A stretch of DNA of 35,698 nucleotides. It comes from Priestia aryabhattai B8W22. GTDB taxonomy: Bacteria > Bacillota > Bacilli > Bacillales > Bacillaceae_H. Below, piece by piece: positions 15,576 through 23,426 of this stretch. The notes below the pieces were generated by a model. It made no database searches. It was given only the letters and a program-made list of their open reading frames with translations, and was not told where the DNA came from. How positions within the stretch are numbered: position 1 is the stretch's first letter; the number at the start of each line of letters is the position of its first letter. A program made the position numbers and the translations under genes. The stretch covers positions 1 to 35,698 of the forward strand of contig NZ_JYOO01000047.1 of assembly GCF_000956595.1 (NCBI RefSeq), read 5' to 3'.

Positions 15576-16883
15576 TTAAATGGAAATAACGCCTAAAATT
15601 AATGCAGCTAGTGTCATCACTGCCGTAGTTCCTAGCGCCCACTTAATTAAAAATCGTTGCAAATCACTAAATTCAATTCCTACCATTCCAATTAATAAGT
15701 GAGCTGCTGCTACCAAGGGGCTTATCACGTGAACAGGTTGGCCTAAAATAGCAGCTCTTCCAATTTCAGCTGCGCTAATCCCATAACTTTCGGCAGCTTG
15801 AGCAATAATCGGCAGTACACCAAAATAAAAAGCATTATTGGACATGAAAAATGTAAAAGGGGCACTTAAAAACGCTACTACAACTGGCAAAAAAGGGCCC
15901 ATTGCATCTGGAATTATTCCTACAAGCGTATTTGCCATAGCATCAATCATCTTTGTTCCAGACATGATTCCTGTAAAAATACCTGCTGCAATAACAATTG
16001 AAACGACGGCTACCGCATTATTTGCATGAGATGAAATTCGCTGCTGTTGATCTTTGATGTTTGGATAATTTATTAGTAATGCAATAGCAAACGCTACCAT
16101 GAACAAAAGCATCAGCGACATGAAGTCCATAATTAAGCACACCATAAGACTAACCGTAAGGAGAAAATTAAACCATACTAACTTAGGACGTCGATAGTCT
16201 GGATGCTGCGCTGTTCCCTCTAATTCATGTGCGTGTGCAATTTCATTTGCAGAATGTTTAATATTGATAACTCCTAACCTTTTTCTTTCCCTTCTTCCAA
16301 GGACAAAAGAAACAATCAGCACCCATAGAAGTCCAAAACCCATTACAGGTATCAAAGGCAAAAACAACTGAGACGAATCTAAATTTAATGAACTCATAGC
16401 CATAGCAGAAGCACCTCCCCAGGGAGTCATATTCATAACTCCCATAGATAGCATCGCAACTCCTGCAAGGATAAGCGGATTCATTTCTAAGCGCTTATAT
16501 AGCGGAAGCAAAGAAGAAACCGTTATCATATATGTAGTAGTTCCATCCCCATCTAAAGCAACCATCATTGAAAGCACAGCGGTCCCTACAACAATTTTTA
16601 GAGGATCTCCTTTTACAACCTTTAAAATGAATGAAACAAGAGGGTCGAACAATCCTGAATCAATCATCAACCCAAAATATAAAATAGCAAATAAAATCAT
16701 AATAGCTGTAGGAGCAATGTCTTTTACACCCTCTAGCATCATAGGTCCCATTCTACTAGCAAAACCGCCTATTAGACCAAATATGATGGGAATAATTATA
16801 AGAGCAACCATTGGGGTAAGTCGCTTTGACATGATTAAATACATGAACACTGCAACCATTAAAAATCCTAATAAAGAAAGCAT
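15576..16883 (-). CDS. citM: CitMHS-family citrate:cation symporter
   Basis: This 435-residue protein has about 12 membrane segments and CitMHS family motifs: the SKRLTPMVALIIIPIIFG start, ALDGDGTTTYMITVSSLLPLY, MTPWGGASAMA, MSNNAFYFGVLPI and GQPVHVISPLVAAAHLL. These carriers import citrate complexed with a divalent metal (Mg in CitM, Ca in CitH) with protons. The adjacent citS-citT genes and the cre box favour CitM. AAGGAGG lies 10 bases before the ATG. It is transcribed from its own promoter, because a terminator separates it from citT. The exact metal preference cannot be read from sequence. Confidence 0.9.
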   Translation of the reverse strand: MLSLLGFLMVAVFMYLIMSKRLTPMVALIIIPIIFGLIGGFASRMGPMMLEGVKDIAPTAIMILFAILYFGLMIDSGLFDPLVSFILKVVKGDPLKIVVGTAVLSMMVALDGDGTTTYMITVSSLLPLYKRLEMNPLILAGVAMLSMGVMNMTPWGGASAMAMSSLNLDSSQLFLPLIPVMGFGLLWVLIVSFVLGRRERKRLGVINIKHSANEIAHAHELEGTAQHPDYRRPKLVWFNFLLTVSLMVCLIMDFMSLMLLFMVAFAIALLINYPNIKDQQQRISSHANNAVAVVSIVIAAGIFTGIMSGTKMIDAMANTLVGIIPDAMGPFLPVVVAFLSAPFTFFMSNNAFYFGVLPIIAQAAESYGISAAEIGRAAILGQPVHVISPLVAAAHLLIGMVGIEFSDLQRFLIKWALGTTAVMTLAALILGVISI

Positions 16884-16902
16884 AGATATTTTTCCTCCTT
16901 TT

Positions 16903-16916
16903 TGATAACGTTTTCA
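16903..16916. promoter_or_regulatory. cre site (CcpA box) in the citM leader
   Basis: TGATAACGTTTTCA, read on the minus strand as TGAAAACGTTATCA, fits the cre consensus TGNAANCGNWNNCA at every fixed base. It lies five bases upstream of the citM SD, a position suited to CcpA blocking transcription when glucose is present. Confidence 0.8.
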
Positions 16917-17042
16917 TTTTTTACTTGCTACACGTTACTAAAAAGGTATCACTTGTTGAAGCAGGTTCATAGATAACCAACATAAGTTTGATATCTTTTA
17001 TAAAAGTAATTTTTTTCATTTTTTTCATGCGTCATTTCTACA

Positions 17043-17085
17043 TAAAAACGAGATAGCGGTTTTTTATCCGCTATCTCGTTTTTAT
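17043..17085. terminator. Intrinsic terminator after citT
   Basis: AAAACGAGATAGCGG and CCGCTATCTCGTTTTT form a perfect 15-base stem with an eight-base loop; T runs on both strands. It separates citST from citM. Confidence 0.9.
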
Positions 17086-17086
17086 G

Positions 17087-17794
17087 TTATGTAAGATTAG
17101 TTACTCGATATTTCCGTTCAGGCCTCCCTACACTTCCATATACTATTTCCACCTGCATTTCCTTACACGATACTAAATACTCTAAATACCTTCTCATTGT
17201 TGAATAACTGATACCCACTAATTGAGCAAACTCATCTACATTCAAGCTTTCCTGAACTTTGCAAACTTTATCTCTGACTAAACGAAGAGTATGTTTATCA
17301 ATGCCTTTAGGAAATTCTGTTACTGCAGCCGCTGATTGATTGTGTCGATTATGATGTGTTCTAAATAAATGGTCTATTTTGTCTTGATTAATCATTTTAT
17401 TTTCAGTTAATTCTATTCTCGTAGACTGATAATGTTTTAAAGTAGATAAAAATTTATCAATAATTACAGGTTTCACCAAATAACCAAATGCTCCGCCTCT
17501 TATTGCTTCTCCTACTGTTTCAACATCATTGGCCGCCGTTATTAAAATAATGTCGATCCCTCGATAGTTCTTTCTAATTTCCCATAGCAGTTCCACTCCG
17601 TTGATATCCGGTAAAAAGACATCTAATAAAATTAATTGCGGCGTAAATATTGTTAGTAACTCTAAAGCCTGTTCTCCAGATCCTGCTGTCGCAACAATAG
17701 TGAAATGTTCTAATTTTTTAGTAAACTGCTCATAAATTTGTGCAGCTGTAGAATCATCTTCTATAATCATGACATTAATTTGATTTTCAGTCAT
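17087..17794 (-). CDS. citT: Response regulator CitT
   Basis: This 235-residue response regulator has a receiver domain (residues about 5-120) with acidic pair EDD (12-14), phospho-acceptor D58 in LLDVFLPD and the conserved Lys in GYLVKPV. The C-terminal part is a winged HTH of the CitB/DcuR/MalR type (DEFAQLVGISYSTMRRYLEYL, then GRPERKYRV). It overlaps citS by four bases (ATGA), so the two are translationally coupled. By analogy to B. subtilis it activates citM when citrate is outside; citM lies next downstream. Confidence 0.92.
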   Translation of the reverse strand: MTENQINVMIIEDDSTAAQIYEQFTKKLEHFTIVATAGSGEQALELLTIFTPQLILLDVFLPDINGVELLWEIRKNYRGIDIILITAANDVETVGEAIRGGAFGYLVKPVIIDKFLSTLKHYQSTRIELTENKMINQDKIDHLFRTHHNRHNQSAAAVTEFPKGIDKHTLRLVRDKVCKVQESLNVDEFAQLVGISYSTMRRYLEYLVSCKEMQVEIVYGSVGRPERKYRVTNLT

Positions 17795-19404
17795 ATCGAT
17801 TCTTCCTTTTCGTTATTTAATAGCTTTGGGATAACTAATGTGAACCTTGCCCCTTGTAACATGCTTTTGCTTATGTACAGTTCGCCTTTAAGCAACTCTA
17901 CAGATCTTTTAACAATGGTCAATCCAATCCCGTGATTTTCACCTTTTTTCGTTGTATAACCATCTATAAAAATCATATTTTCTACTTCTTTTGATATCCC
18001 TTGTCCATCGTCTTCAACTTCAAAAATCAGGTCGTTTCCTACATCTGTAAAAGATACTAATACGTGACCTTTATGTTCTCGTACAGCCTCGAGCGCATTA
18101 TCAATTAAATTCCCCAAGATGGAAACAACGTTTTTTGCATCTTCGATATCTAAAGTACTTGTTAAGTTACTATCTTGATCAATTTCTAAAGTGACGTCCA
18201 ATTCTTTCGAGCGATTGATTTTCCCAAGTAAGCAGGCAGCAATCAAAGGATCCTTCACAGAAGACATTAAAAAAGAAATAATATCTTGGCGTTCCTTTAC
18301 CTCTGATGAAATCATTTGCATGACATGCTCATATTTCTTTAACCTTAATAACCCGTAAATCACGTTCAGCTTATTTAAAAATTCGTGATTTTGAGCGCGT
18401 AAATTATCAGAAAACATTTTAATTTTAGAAATCTCTTCAGTCAATTCTTCAATTTGCGATAAAGTTCTTATGGTAAGAACGATACCTTGCACTTCTTTTT
18501 TTCTTACAATAGGAGATAAATCTAAAATATACTGCTGGCCATCTAGTAGAAGAGATTGGTTAGAATACACGCACTGCTCTTCTATTGCTTGATCAATTAG
18601 CTGTCCTAAACGGGCGTTCTTTATCTCTCCTCCTATTGCTAAATGAAGGTTATCAAAGAGCTCTCTAGCCCTTCTATTCATCGACGTTACATATTTTTCG
18701 ACATTTACAGTAACAGTAGCATCTCGAATGGATTCAAAGGTAGCCTCTTTTTCTTTAAAAAGAAAGGAAATTTCCTCTGGTTCCAGCCCGAATATTAGTC
18801 TTTTTACCCGCCTTGCAATGAAGAAAGCTCCAAATGCTCCAATAAGAAAAGGAATACAGGACAATTTAATGATTTTTATTCTATAGTCATTAATCTGTTT
18901 TTCTATATTGCTTATAAGAAACCCTACCGAAGAAACACCTATTACGTTTCCTTGGTTATCCCATATGGGGGTTTTGGCTTTAATTGCAAATCCTGAAATT
19001 CCTTTTCCTTTATAAATAATGGATTGATGCTTTTTTAAAGAAGCTTCATTGCTTGTTTTAGTATGTTTTCCAATGTAACTCCTATTGGGATGAGAATAGC
19101 GTATTCCTTTATCATTAGCGATGGTAACGTAATCTGCCCCTGTGGTTTTTCTTATTTTTTCAGCAACAGGTTGGATGTGCTCAGGAGGATTTTTCTTCTT
19201 AAAAGCTTTTACAATAATTTTATCTTCAGAAGCTAATTTTGCTACTGTCATAGCTTGATTGCCTACATATTTTTCGACAATTTCATCTACCATTGCAGAA
19301 AATAAAATGCATACAAGGACGGTACTAACAAGAATAACTACCGTGATGAGTAATGTGATTTGGGCAAGTAAACTAGGTCTTCTATTCACGTAAAGAGAAC
19401 GCAT
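17791..19404 (-). CDS. citS: Citrate sensor histidine kinase CitS
   Basis: This 537-residue kinase of the CitA/DcuS family has an N-terminal helix (about 13-38), an extracytoplasmic PAS-like sensor (about 40-175) with the ligand motif RYSHP (102-106), and a second helix (about 178-197). A cytoplasmic PAS domain (about 215-320) follows. The phospho-His is H340 in NHEFLNKLNVI, and the ATPase has GNLIDNALEAV, VEDDGQGIS and GIGLTIVK. The ATG at 19404 has AGGAGG five bases upstream. It is first in the citS-citT operon. The family detects di- and tricarboxylates; citrate is inferred from citM beside it. Confidence 0.92.
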   Translation of the reverse strand: MRSLYVNRRPSLLAQITLLITVVILVSTVLVCILFSAMVDEIVEKYVGNQAMTVAKLASEDKIIVKAFKKKNPPEHIQPVAEKIRKTTGADYVTIANDKGIRYSHPNRSYIGKHTKTSNEASLKKHQSIIYKGKGISGFAIKAKTPIWDNQGNVIGVSSVGFLISNIEKQINDYRIKIIKLSCIPFLIGAFGAFFIARRVKRLIFGLEPEEISFLFKEKEATFESIRDATVTVNVEKYVTSMNRRARELFDNLHLAIGGEIKNARLGQLIDQAIEEQCVYSNQSLLLDGQQYILDLSPIVRKKEVQGIVLTIRTLSQIEELTEEISKIKMFSDNLRAQNHEFLNKLNVIYGLLRLKKYEHVMQMISSEVKERQDIISFLMSSVKDPLIAACLLGKINRSKELDVTLEIDQDSNLTSTLDIEDAKNVVSILGNLIDNALEAVREHKGHVLVSFTDVGNDLIFEVEDDGQGISKEVENMIFIDGYTTKKGENHGIGLTIVKRSVELLKGELYISKSMLQGARFTLVIPKLLNNEKEESI

Positions 19405-19457
19405 ACATTCCTCCTTTTAAGGAATTAATAATGAAATAAAATACCGCCTTTTGTTTT

Positions 19458-19508
19458 AAGTTTAGCATAAAAAAAGAAAGTTTAGCACCAAACTTCAAAT
19501 GTTTATCA
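19458..19508. promoter_or_regulatory. Phased direct repeats upstream of citST
   Basis: AAGTTTAGCA occurs at 19458 and again at 19478, and a related ATGTTTATCA lies at 19499. The spacings of about 20-21 bases equal two helix turns. They may be regulator sites for citST, possibly CitT itself. A weaker relative, AAGTTTGATA, occurs at 16984 upstream of citM. Confidence 0.4.
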
Positions 19509-19545
19509 TCAGACTTATAAAGGGAAAAACAAATTCAATAAACGC

Positions 19546-19576
19546 TTGACTTAAAGTATACTTTAACAATTATAAT
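19546..19576 (+). promoter_or_regulatory. MerR-type promoter with central palindrome
   Basis: TTGACT (19546-19551) and TATAAT (19571-19576) are separated by 19 bases, longer than the usual 17. The spacer holds a perfect 16-base palindrome, TTAAAGTATACTTTAA (19551-19566). Long spacer plus palindrome between -35 and -10 is the hallmark of MerR-family activation. The half site resembles the AdhR/NmlR type (TTAAAG-N4-CTTTAA). No MerR gene is present in the window. Confidence 0.75.
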
Positions 19577-19609
19577 CAATTCGAAAACATCGAAAATGGA
19601 GGAATCAAC

Positions 19610-20380
19610 ATGAAATATACAGTAATCACCGGCGCAAGTTCAGGAATTGGATATGAAACAGCTTTAGCTTTCGCAGCGCGCGGAAAAAATCTTATACTAG
19701 CTGCACGTAGAGAGGACAAGCTGGATGAGTTAAAAGGAAAGATTGAAGAACTAAACCAAGATGTAAATGTTATTATCCAGTCGGTTGATTTATCCGTGGC
19801 AGAAAATGCTCACACGTTTTATGAGTCGCTTAAAGAATATGAGTTAGAAACATGGATTAACAATGCTGGATTCGGAAATTTTGCTTCTGTTGGTGAACAA
19901 AAATTAACTAAAATTGAAACAATGCTCCATTTAAATATCGAAGCCTTAACCATTCTTTCATCTCTATTTGTAAGAGATTATGAAAACGTTGAAGGTACAC
20001 AGCTTATTAACGTCTCTTCTGGAGGCGGCTACACCATTGTTGCTGATGCAGTCACTTATTGCGCAACAAAATTCTACGTAAGTGCATTTACAGAAGGTCT
20101 TTCTCAAGAATTAAGAGGAAGAGGATCAAAAATGCAGGCTAAAGTTCTAGCTCCGGCAGCTACTGAAACAGAATTTGCACAGCGTTCGATGGATATGAGT
20201 GATTTTGAATACGAAGGACGAGTACCTAAGTTTCATACGTCAAAAGAAATGGCTGCTTTTATGCTGGACCTTTATGATAGCAATAAAACGGTAGGACTTG
20301 TAGATGGAGTGACTTACGAATTTCAATTAAAAGATCCTATCTATCCATATGCAGAAAGAGCAACAAGCTCAGATTCGTAA
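19610..20380 (+). CDS. Short-chain dehydrogenase/reductase
   Basis: This 256-residue classical SDR has TGASSGIG (7-14) for the dinucleotide, AARRE after strand 2 (favouring NADP), NNAG (84-87), and catalytic S137 (or S136), Y150 and K154. It lacks N-terminal targeting signals. GGAGG lies before the ATG. Its promoter is of MerR type with a thiol/aldehyde-responsive style operator, so a role in reducing reactive carbonyls is plausible but unproven. It is monocistronic, with a terminator just after the stop, and divergent from citS. Confidence 0.88.
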   Translation: MKYTVITGASSGIGYETALAFAARGKNLILAARREDKLDELKGKIEELNQDVNVIIQSVDLSVAENAHTFYESLKEYELETWINNAGFGNFASVGEQKLTKIETMLHLNIEALTILSSLFVRDYENVEGTQLINVSSGGGYTIVADAVTYCATKFYVSAFTEGLSQELRGRGSKMQAKVLAPAATETEFAQRSMDMSDFEYEGRVPKFHTSKEMAAFMLDLYDSNKTVGLVDGVTYEFQLKDPIYPYAERATSSDS

Positions 20381-20383
20381 ACA

Positions 20384-20413
20384 GAAAAGCACCCTTTTAG
20401 GGGTGCTTTTTTA
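20384..20413 (+). terminator. Intrinsic terminator after the SDR gene
   Basis: AAAGCACCC-TTTTA-GGGGTGCTTTTTT directly follows the stop codon. Confidence 0.85.
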
Positions 20414-20555
20414 TGGACTCTTAAATGGCTATCTTGTTTATGTAATGAAAGTCCTTCAAGATAGTCGTATTCAAACCCCACTTATACTTTCACTCTTTAT
20501 TTCCTGATTTTTGTTTTCACTTTTTGCACATACTAACCAAACGGAGGTGACGAAA

Positions 20556-20696
20556 ATGGGTCAAAAAAATACTTCTAATCGAGGTCAAGTAGCTCCTGGT
20601 GTTAACCCTCAAGGACACGGAAAAGATGTTGAATTTTCAACAGAACCGAAAAGTGAACTTGAAAACAAAGCGAAAAAATCAAATACAAAAATTTAA
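20556..20696 (+). CDS. sspL: Small acid-soluble spore protein L-like
   Basis: This 46-residue polar protein ends with the pattern P-K-S-E-L-E-N-K-A-K-K-S-N-T-K, and contains GVNPQGHG. Both match B. subtilis SspL (GVTPQG, PKTELEERAKKSNTKR). It has no hydrophobic stretch. GGAGGTGA lies five bases before the ATG. SspL is a minor SASP made in the forespore. A CATACTA at 20529-20535 could be a sigma-G -10, but it sits very near the SD and its -35 (GATTT) is imperfect. Terminator follows. Confidence 0.88.
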   Translation: MGQKNTSNRGQVAPGVNPQGHGKDVEFSTEPKSELENKAKKSNTKI

Positions 20697-20699
20697 TTA

Positions 20700-20729
20700 A
20701 AAAGGAGAAGAGTACTCTTCTCCTTTTCC
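20700..20729 (+). terminator. Intrinsic terminator after sspL
   Basis: AAAGGAGAAGAGTACTCTTCTCCTTTT is a perfect hairpin right after the stop, with a short T tract. Confidence 0.8.
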
Positions 20730-20802
20730 CCCTCTTAACTGCTTTTCCCAAATACACTCCACAGGTCGTTTACTTCTTTCTGCCTCTTATAAAGTTATAT
20801 CA

Positions 20803-20824
20803 ATAGTATAAAAAAGTATACTAT
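20803..20824. promoter_or_regulatory. Inverted repeat, possible operator of yfkO
   Basis: ATAGTATA (20803-20810) and TATACTAT (20817-20824) flank AAAAAG. The right arm contains TATACT, a possible -10. Placement 170 bases before a nitroreductase gene suggests a redox-sensing MarR or HxlR/DUF24 repressor site; this is inference. Confidence 0.45.
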
Positions 20825-20928
20825 ACAACAAAAATGTGCGTACTTGTTAGGATGAATTATATGATTTATGATAAATCTGCAAACGGATTTTATAGCAAAT
20901 TGTATGTTAACTAGCTGTTAGTTGTAAG

Positions 20929-20943
20929 CTATACAGGGTATAG
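20929..20943. promoter_or_regulatory. Second small palindrome before yfkO
   Basis: CTATAC-AGG-GTATAG shares its CTATAC half site with the end of the upstream inverted repeat and lies 52 bases before the start codon. Possibly a second operator. Confidence 0.3.
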
Positions 20944-20995
20944 GATACTCTAAACAGTTCATTACTAAATATTTTTATAGAAAGGTTGTTTACAC

Positions 20996-21667
20996 ATGAA
21001 CAATACAGATAAAAAGCAAGAAATTTTAGACGCATTTAACTTTCGTCACGCTACAAAAGAGTTTGATCCAACGAAGAAAATTTCCGATGAAGATTTCCAA
21101 TTCATTTTAGAAACGGGGCGCCTATCTCCAAGCTCAGTAGGTTACGAGCCGTGGAAATTTTTAGTCGTTGAAAATAAAGATTTAAAAGAAAAATTAAAAG
21201 CTGTTTCTTGGGGAGCACAAGGCCAAATTCCTACAGCAAGTCATTTTGTTATTATTCTTTCTCGCACAGATGCAAGATATGACTCTGAATATGTGTTAAA
21301 TCTTCAGAAAAACGTAAAAGAAATGCCGGATGATGTATTAGAGACATTAATGCCTCGTTATAAAGATTTCCAAGAAAATGACTTTCACCTGTTCGAAAGC
21401 AAGCGAGCGCTATTTGATTGGGCCAGCAAACAATCTTATATTGCACTAGCTAATATGATGACATCAGCTGCTCAAATTGGCATTGATTCTTGCCCAATTG
21501 AAGGATTTAACTATGACCAAGTACATGAAATTCTAAAAGAAGAAGGATTACTAGAAGACGGCAAGTTTGATGTTTCTGTTATGGTTGCGTTCGGCTACCG
21601 AATTCATGAACCTAAGCGCGGCAAGACAAGAAGAAGTATGGATCAAGTTGTACAGTGGATAAAATAA
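20996..21667 (+). CDS. yfkO: NAD(P)H-dependent nitroreductase, YfkO-like
   Basis: This 223-residue flavoprotein of the NfsB/nitroreductase family has [10 protein letters not shown] (FMN phosphate site, residues about 16-25), [16 protein letters not shown] (38-53), [12 protein letters not shown] and the C-terminal [10 protein letters not shown] and VMVAFGYR. It matches B. subtilis YfkO over the whole length as I recall it. It would reduce nitro-aromatics or quinones with FMN and NAD(P)H in the cytosol. The SD is weak (AAAGG, 10 bases away). Two palindromes upstream suggest repressor control. A terminator lies directly after it. Confidence 0.9.
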   Translation: MNNTDKKQEILDAFNFRHATKEFDPTKKISDEDFQFILETGRLSPSSVGYEPWKFLVVENKDLKEKLKAVSWGAQGQIPTASHFVIILSRTDARYDSEYVLNLQKNVKEMPDDVLETLMPRYKDFQENDFHLFESKRALFDWASKQSYIALANMMTSAAQIGIDSCPIEGFNYDQVHEILKEEGLLEDGKFDVSVMVAFGYRIHEPKRGKTRRSMDQVVQWIK

Positions 21668-21671
21668 TAAC

Positions 21672-21712
21672 AAAAAAAGAAGGGCTGACAGCAATGTTAC
21701 CCCTTCTTTTTT
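21672..21712. terminator. Bidirectional terminator overlapping the next gene's end
   Basis: AAAAAAGAAGGG and CCCTTCTTTTTT pair around 17 bases after yfkO. The right arm also encodes the last Lys-Lys-Gly codons of the minus-strand gene ending at 21697. Confidence 0.75.
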
Positions 21713-21984
21713 ATATCTTTATATGCCGCTATAAAATCAGCAGGATCGGTATGTATGGTATAAGCGAACATTCCTTGATTTGTATGTAAATATAAAAAGC
21801 CGCTTTCTTTTGAGACGCATTTGTAAGAGATGTCAAATACGCTGTTAATGTGAAAGCAATCATTCTCTGTTTGAATATTATCAGTATATAAGCACATGTC
21901 TTTGGAATGCTGAATCGTCACTTTTTGTGTTCGTTTCATCTTTCTTTCTATCCATGTATAAGAAATTATAGAAATAATGCTCAT
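21697..21984 (-). CDS. Hypothetical small protein
   Basis: This 95-residue protein begins with a short hydrophobic segment (SIISIISYTWI), then a basic patch (KRTQK), and a beta-rich remainder (VTIQHSKDMCLYTDNIQ, FDISYKCVSKESGFLYLHTNQGMFAYTI). The layout resembles small Bacillus proteins with a PH-like fold behind a membrane anchor, but I do not recognise a family. The ATG at 21984 is 11 bases after GAGGAGG; a longer frame to 22062 has no SD. The stop lies inside a terminator hairpin. Confidence 0.6.
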   Translation of the reverse strand: MSIISIISYTWIERKMKRTQKVTIQHSKDMCLYTDNIQTENDCFHINSVFDISYKCVSKESGFLYLHTNQGMFAYTIHTDPADFIAAYKDIKKKG

Positions 21985-22060
21985 AGCGCAGTTCGCCTCC
22001 TCACAAATACTTTCCTTTCGAACCATTAAACATCTCATTAACAAAACTCTATCACTTACC

Positions 22061-22100
22061 AAAAAACAATTCCAGAAATACTCTTTCTGGAATTGTTTTT
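22061..22100. terminator. Bidirectional intrinsic terminator
   Basis: AAAACAATTCCAGAAA and TTTCTGGAATTGTTTTT form a perfect stem around five bases, immediately after the GerPA-like gene. Confidence 0.9.
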
Positions 22101-22317
22101 AAGATTGCTGCTCTTTATTTTCTTCACCTTTGCAAAAGTCGATATTACTGTTTGTCATAGAGGCAATGGCAGGAGAGCCATTGCCAAACGAAAAACAAGC
22201 TCCTACCGATTTTGTATTTGCCGTGTGACTATTTTGTACAACACAGCCTACGCTTACGTTCGAATTGTCTTTTAACCCGTTAGTCACGATATTTTCAATG
22301 TTAATAATACAGCCCAT
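22099..22317 (-). CDS. GerPA/GerPF-family spore germination protein, cysteine-rich
   Basis: This 72-residue protein starts MGCIINIENIVTNGLKDNSN and continues with VGCVVQNSHTANTKSVGACFSFGNGSP. It has the GerP small-protein pattern: an N-terminal I/V-rich strand, a central region with S.TANTKSVG and a terminal acidic tail. GerPA and GerPF help nutrients pass the spore coat. It differs in carrying Cys at residues 3, 25, 41 and 62. AAGAGGTG precedes the ATG. It is a stand-alone gene, not in a gerPABCDEF operon. Confidence 0.75.
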   Translation of the reverse strand: MGCIINIENIVTNGLKDNSNVSVGCVVQNSHTANTKSVGACFSFGNGSPAIASMTNSNIDFCKGEENKEQQS

Positions 22318-22442
22318 TTTAACACCTCTTTCGTTTCTATTAACGTATGTCAGCTCTGCGTATATGTATAGGATGTTCGCCTATTAATGATAAGTTGTTT
22401 GCTGCAAAATAGAAAAAAAGAATCTTCGTATACCTTTTAAGC

Positions 22443-22471
22443 AGAGAAGACACTAAAATGATGTCTTCTCC
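22443..22471 (-). terminator. Hairpin after the transaldolase gene
   Basis: GAGAAGACA and TGTCTTCTC pair around nine bases. The T run on the minus strand is weak, so termination may be partial. Confidence 0.55.
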
Positions 22472-22481
22472 TTAAGTGAAT

Positions 22482-23150
22482 TTAACTTTTTACAGCTTTT
22501 TCCCAGTCTGATGCGAATTTTTCTATTCCTTGTTCTGTTAACGGGTGTTTTACTAGTTGTTCAATTACGGCATACGGAATGGTCGCAATATGAGCCCCAG
22601 CAAGAGCTACTCGTGTGACGTGATCTGGGTGTCTGACTGACGCTGCTATAATTTGTGAGTCAATATGTTGAATTCGAAATAGCTCGGCAATTCGAGATAC
22701 GAGATAAACACCGTCTTCTGAAATATCATCTAAGCGTCCTAAAAATGGCGATACGTATGTGGCACCGGCACGGGCTGCTAGAAGCGCTTGATTCACTGTG
22801 AAAATCAACGTGACGTTTGTTTTTACGCCTTTTTTAGCTAGATAACGGGTTGCTTCCAATCCAGCAATGGTCATAGGAAGTTTAATTGTTATATTTTTGT
22901 CTCCTCCGTTAATTTTAATAAGCTCTTCTGCTTGAGCAATCATGTCATCTGCTGTTACTGTGTCGGGCGTCACTTCTGCTGAAACGGATTCTACTTCCGG
23001 GACGGTTTTTAAAATTTCTTCGATGCGATCTTCAAACTTTACACCTTCTTTAGCTACTAGCGAAGGGTTTGTGGTAACACCTGATAATACCCCAATTTTA
23101 TATGCTTTTTTAATATCTTCCAGGTTAGCTGTATCAATAAAAAATTTCAT
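22482..23150 (-). CDS. tal: Transaldolase-like / fructose-6-phosphate aldolase family
   Basis: This 222-residue protein is a short (type 3A) transaldolase, as B. subtilis TalB/YwjH (212 residues). The start [16 protein letters not shown] and [15 protein letters not shown] are family signatures; the Schiff-base lysine is K90 in [35 protein letters not shown] is the core motif. It moves dihydroxyacetone units between sugar phosphates in the pentose phosphate pathway. Start ATG at 23150 is eight bases after GGAGG; the previous ATG is equally possible. Two very short frames lie upstream. Confidence 0.9.
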   Translation of the reverse strand: MKFFIDTANLEDIKKAYKIGVLSGVTTNPSLVAKEGVKFEDRIEEILKTVPEVESVSAEVTPDTVTADDMIAQAEELIKINGGDKNITIKLPMTIAGLEATRYLAKKGVKTNVTLIFTVNQALLAARAGATYVSPFLGRLDDISEDGVYLVSRIAELFRIQHIDSQIIAASVRHPDHVTRVALAGAHIATIPYAVIEQLVKHPLTEQGIEKFASDWEKAVKS

Positions 23151-23187
23151 CATGTACTCCTCCACTCGTTATGTTAAAAGCAGCTTT

Positions 23188-23238
23188 TCAGGGGCATTTT
23201 TGCATGACTTTATGTTCAAATGGAATTGCCCTCTTCAT
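23188..23238 (-). CDS. Possible 16-residue peptide before tal, second of a coupled pair
   Basis: The frame MKRAIPFEHKVMQKCP starts at an ATG overlapping the stop of the preceding 19-residue frame (ATGA), a coupling arrangement. It has no SD of its own. It ends about 38 bases before the transaldolase start. Existence is speculative; it might be a leader peptide. Confidence 0.2.
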   Translation of the reverse strand: MKRAIPFEHKVMQKCP

Positions 23239-23294
23239 ATTGTCTTCATAAAATAAAATTTATTTCCTTTCAAATGCTGTATGTTTTTCTCCAA
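23235..23294 (-). CDS. Possible 19-residue leader peptide before tal
   Basis: A TTG start six bases after GGAGG opens MEKNIQHLKGNKFYFMKTI. The SD is very good but the start codon and size are weak evidence. If transcribed, it could be a leader that influences tal. No family is known to me. Confidence 0.25.
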   Translation of the reverse strand: MEKNIQHLKGNKFYFMKTI

Positions 23295-23380
23295 GTTTTC
23301 CCTCCTTTAAACTCATCGGAATAACTTCTATTTTCATGTATCATACTAATGATGTTGAAAAACCTCTCATATACTCAACT

Positions 23381-23411
23381 AAAAAACCTCCAGCATTTAT
23401 GCTGAAGGTTA
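23381..23411 (-). terminator. Intrinsic terminator after the phosphoesterase gene
   Basis: On the minus strand AACCTTCAGCAT and ATGCTGGAGGTT pair around AA, and TTTTTT follows. Confidence 0.85.
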
Positions 23412-23426
23412 AGATACATTCCACTC

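Noticed and set aside
20506-20535. Sigma-G promoter for sspL (GATTT with CATACTA)
   Set aside because: The -10 is good, but the -35 is imperfect and the transcript would start at the SD itself, so no promoter feature was called.
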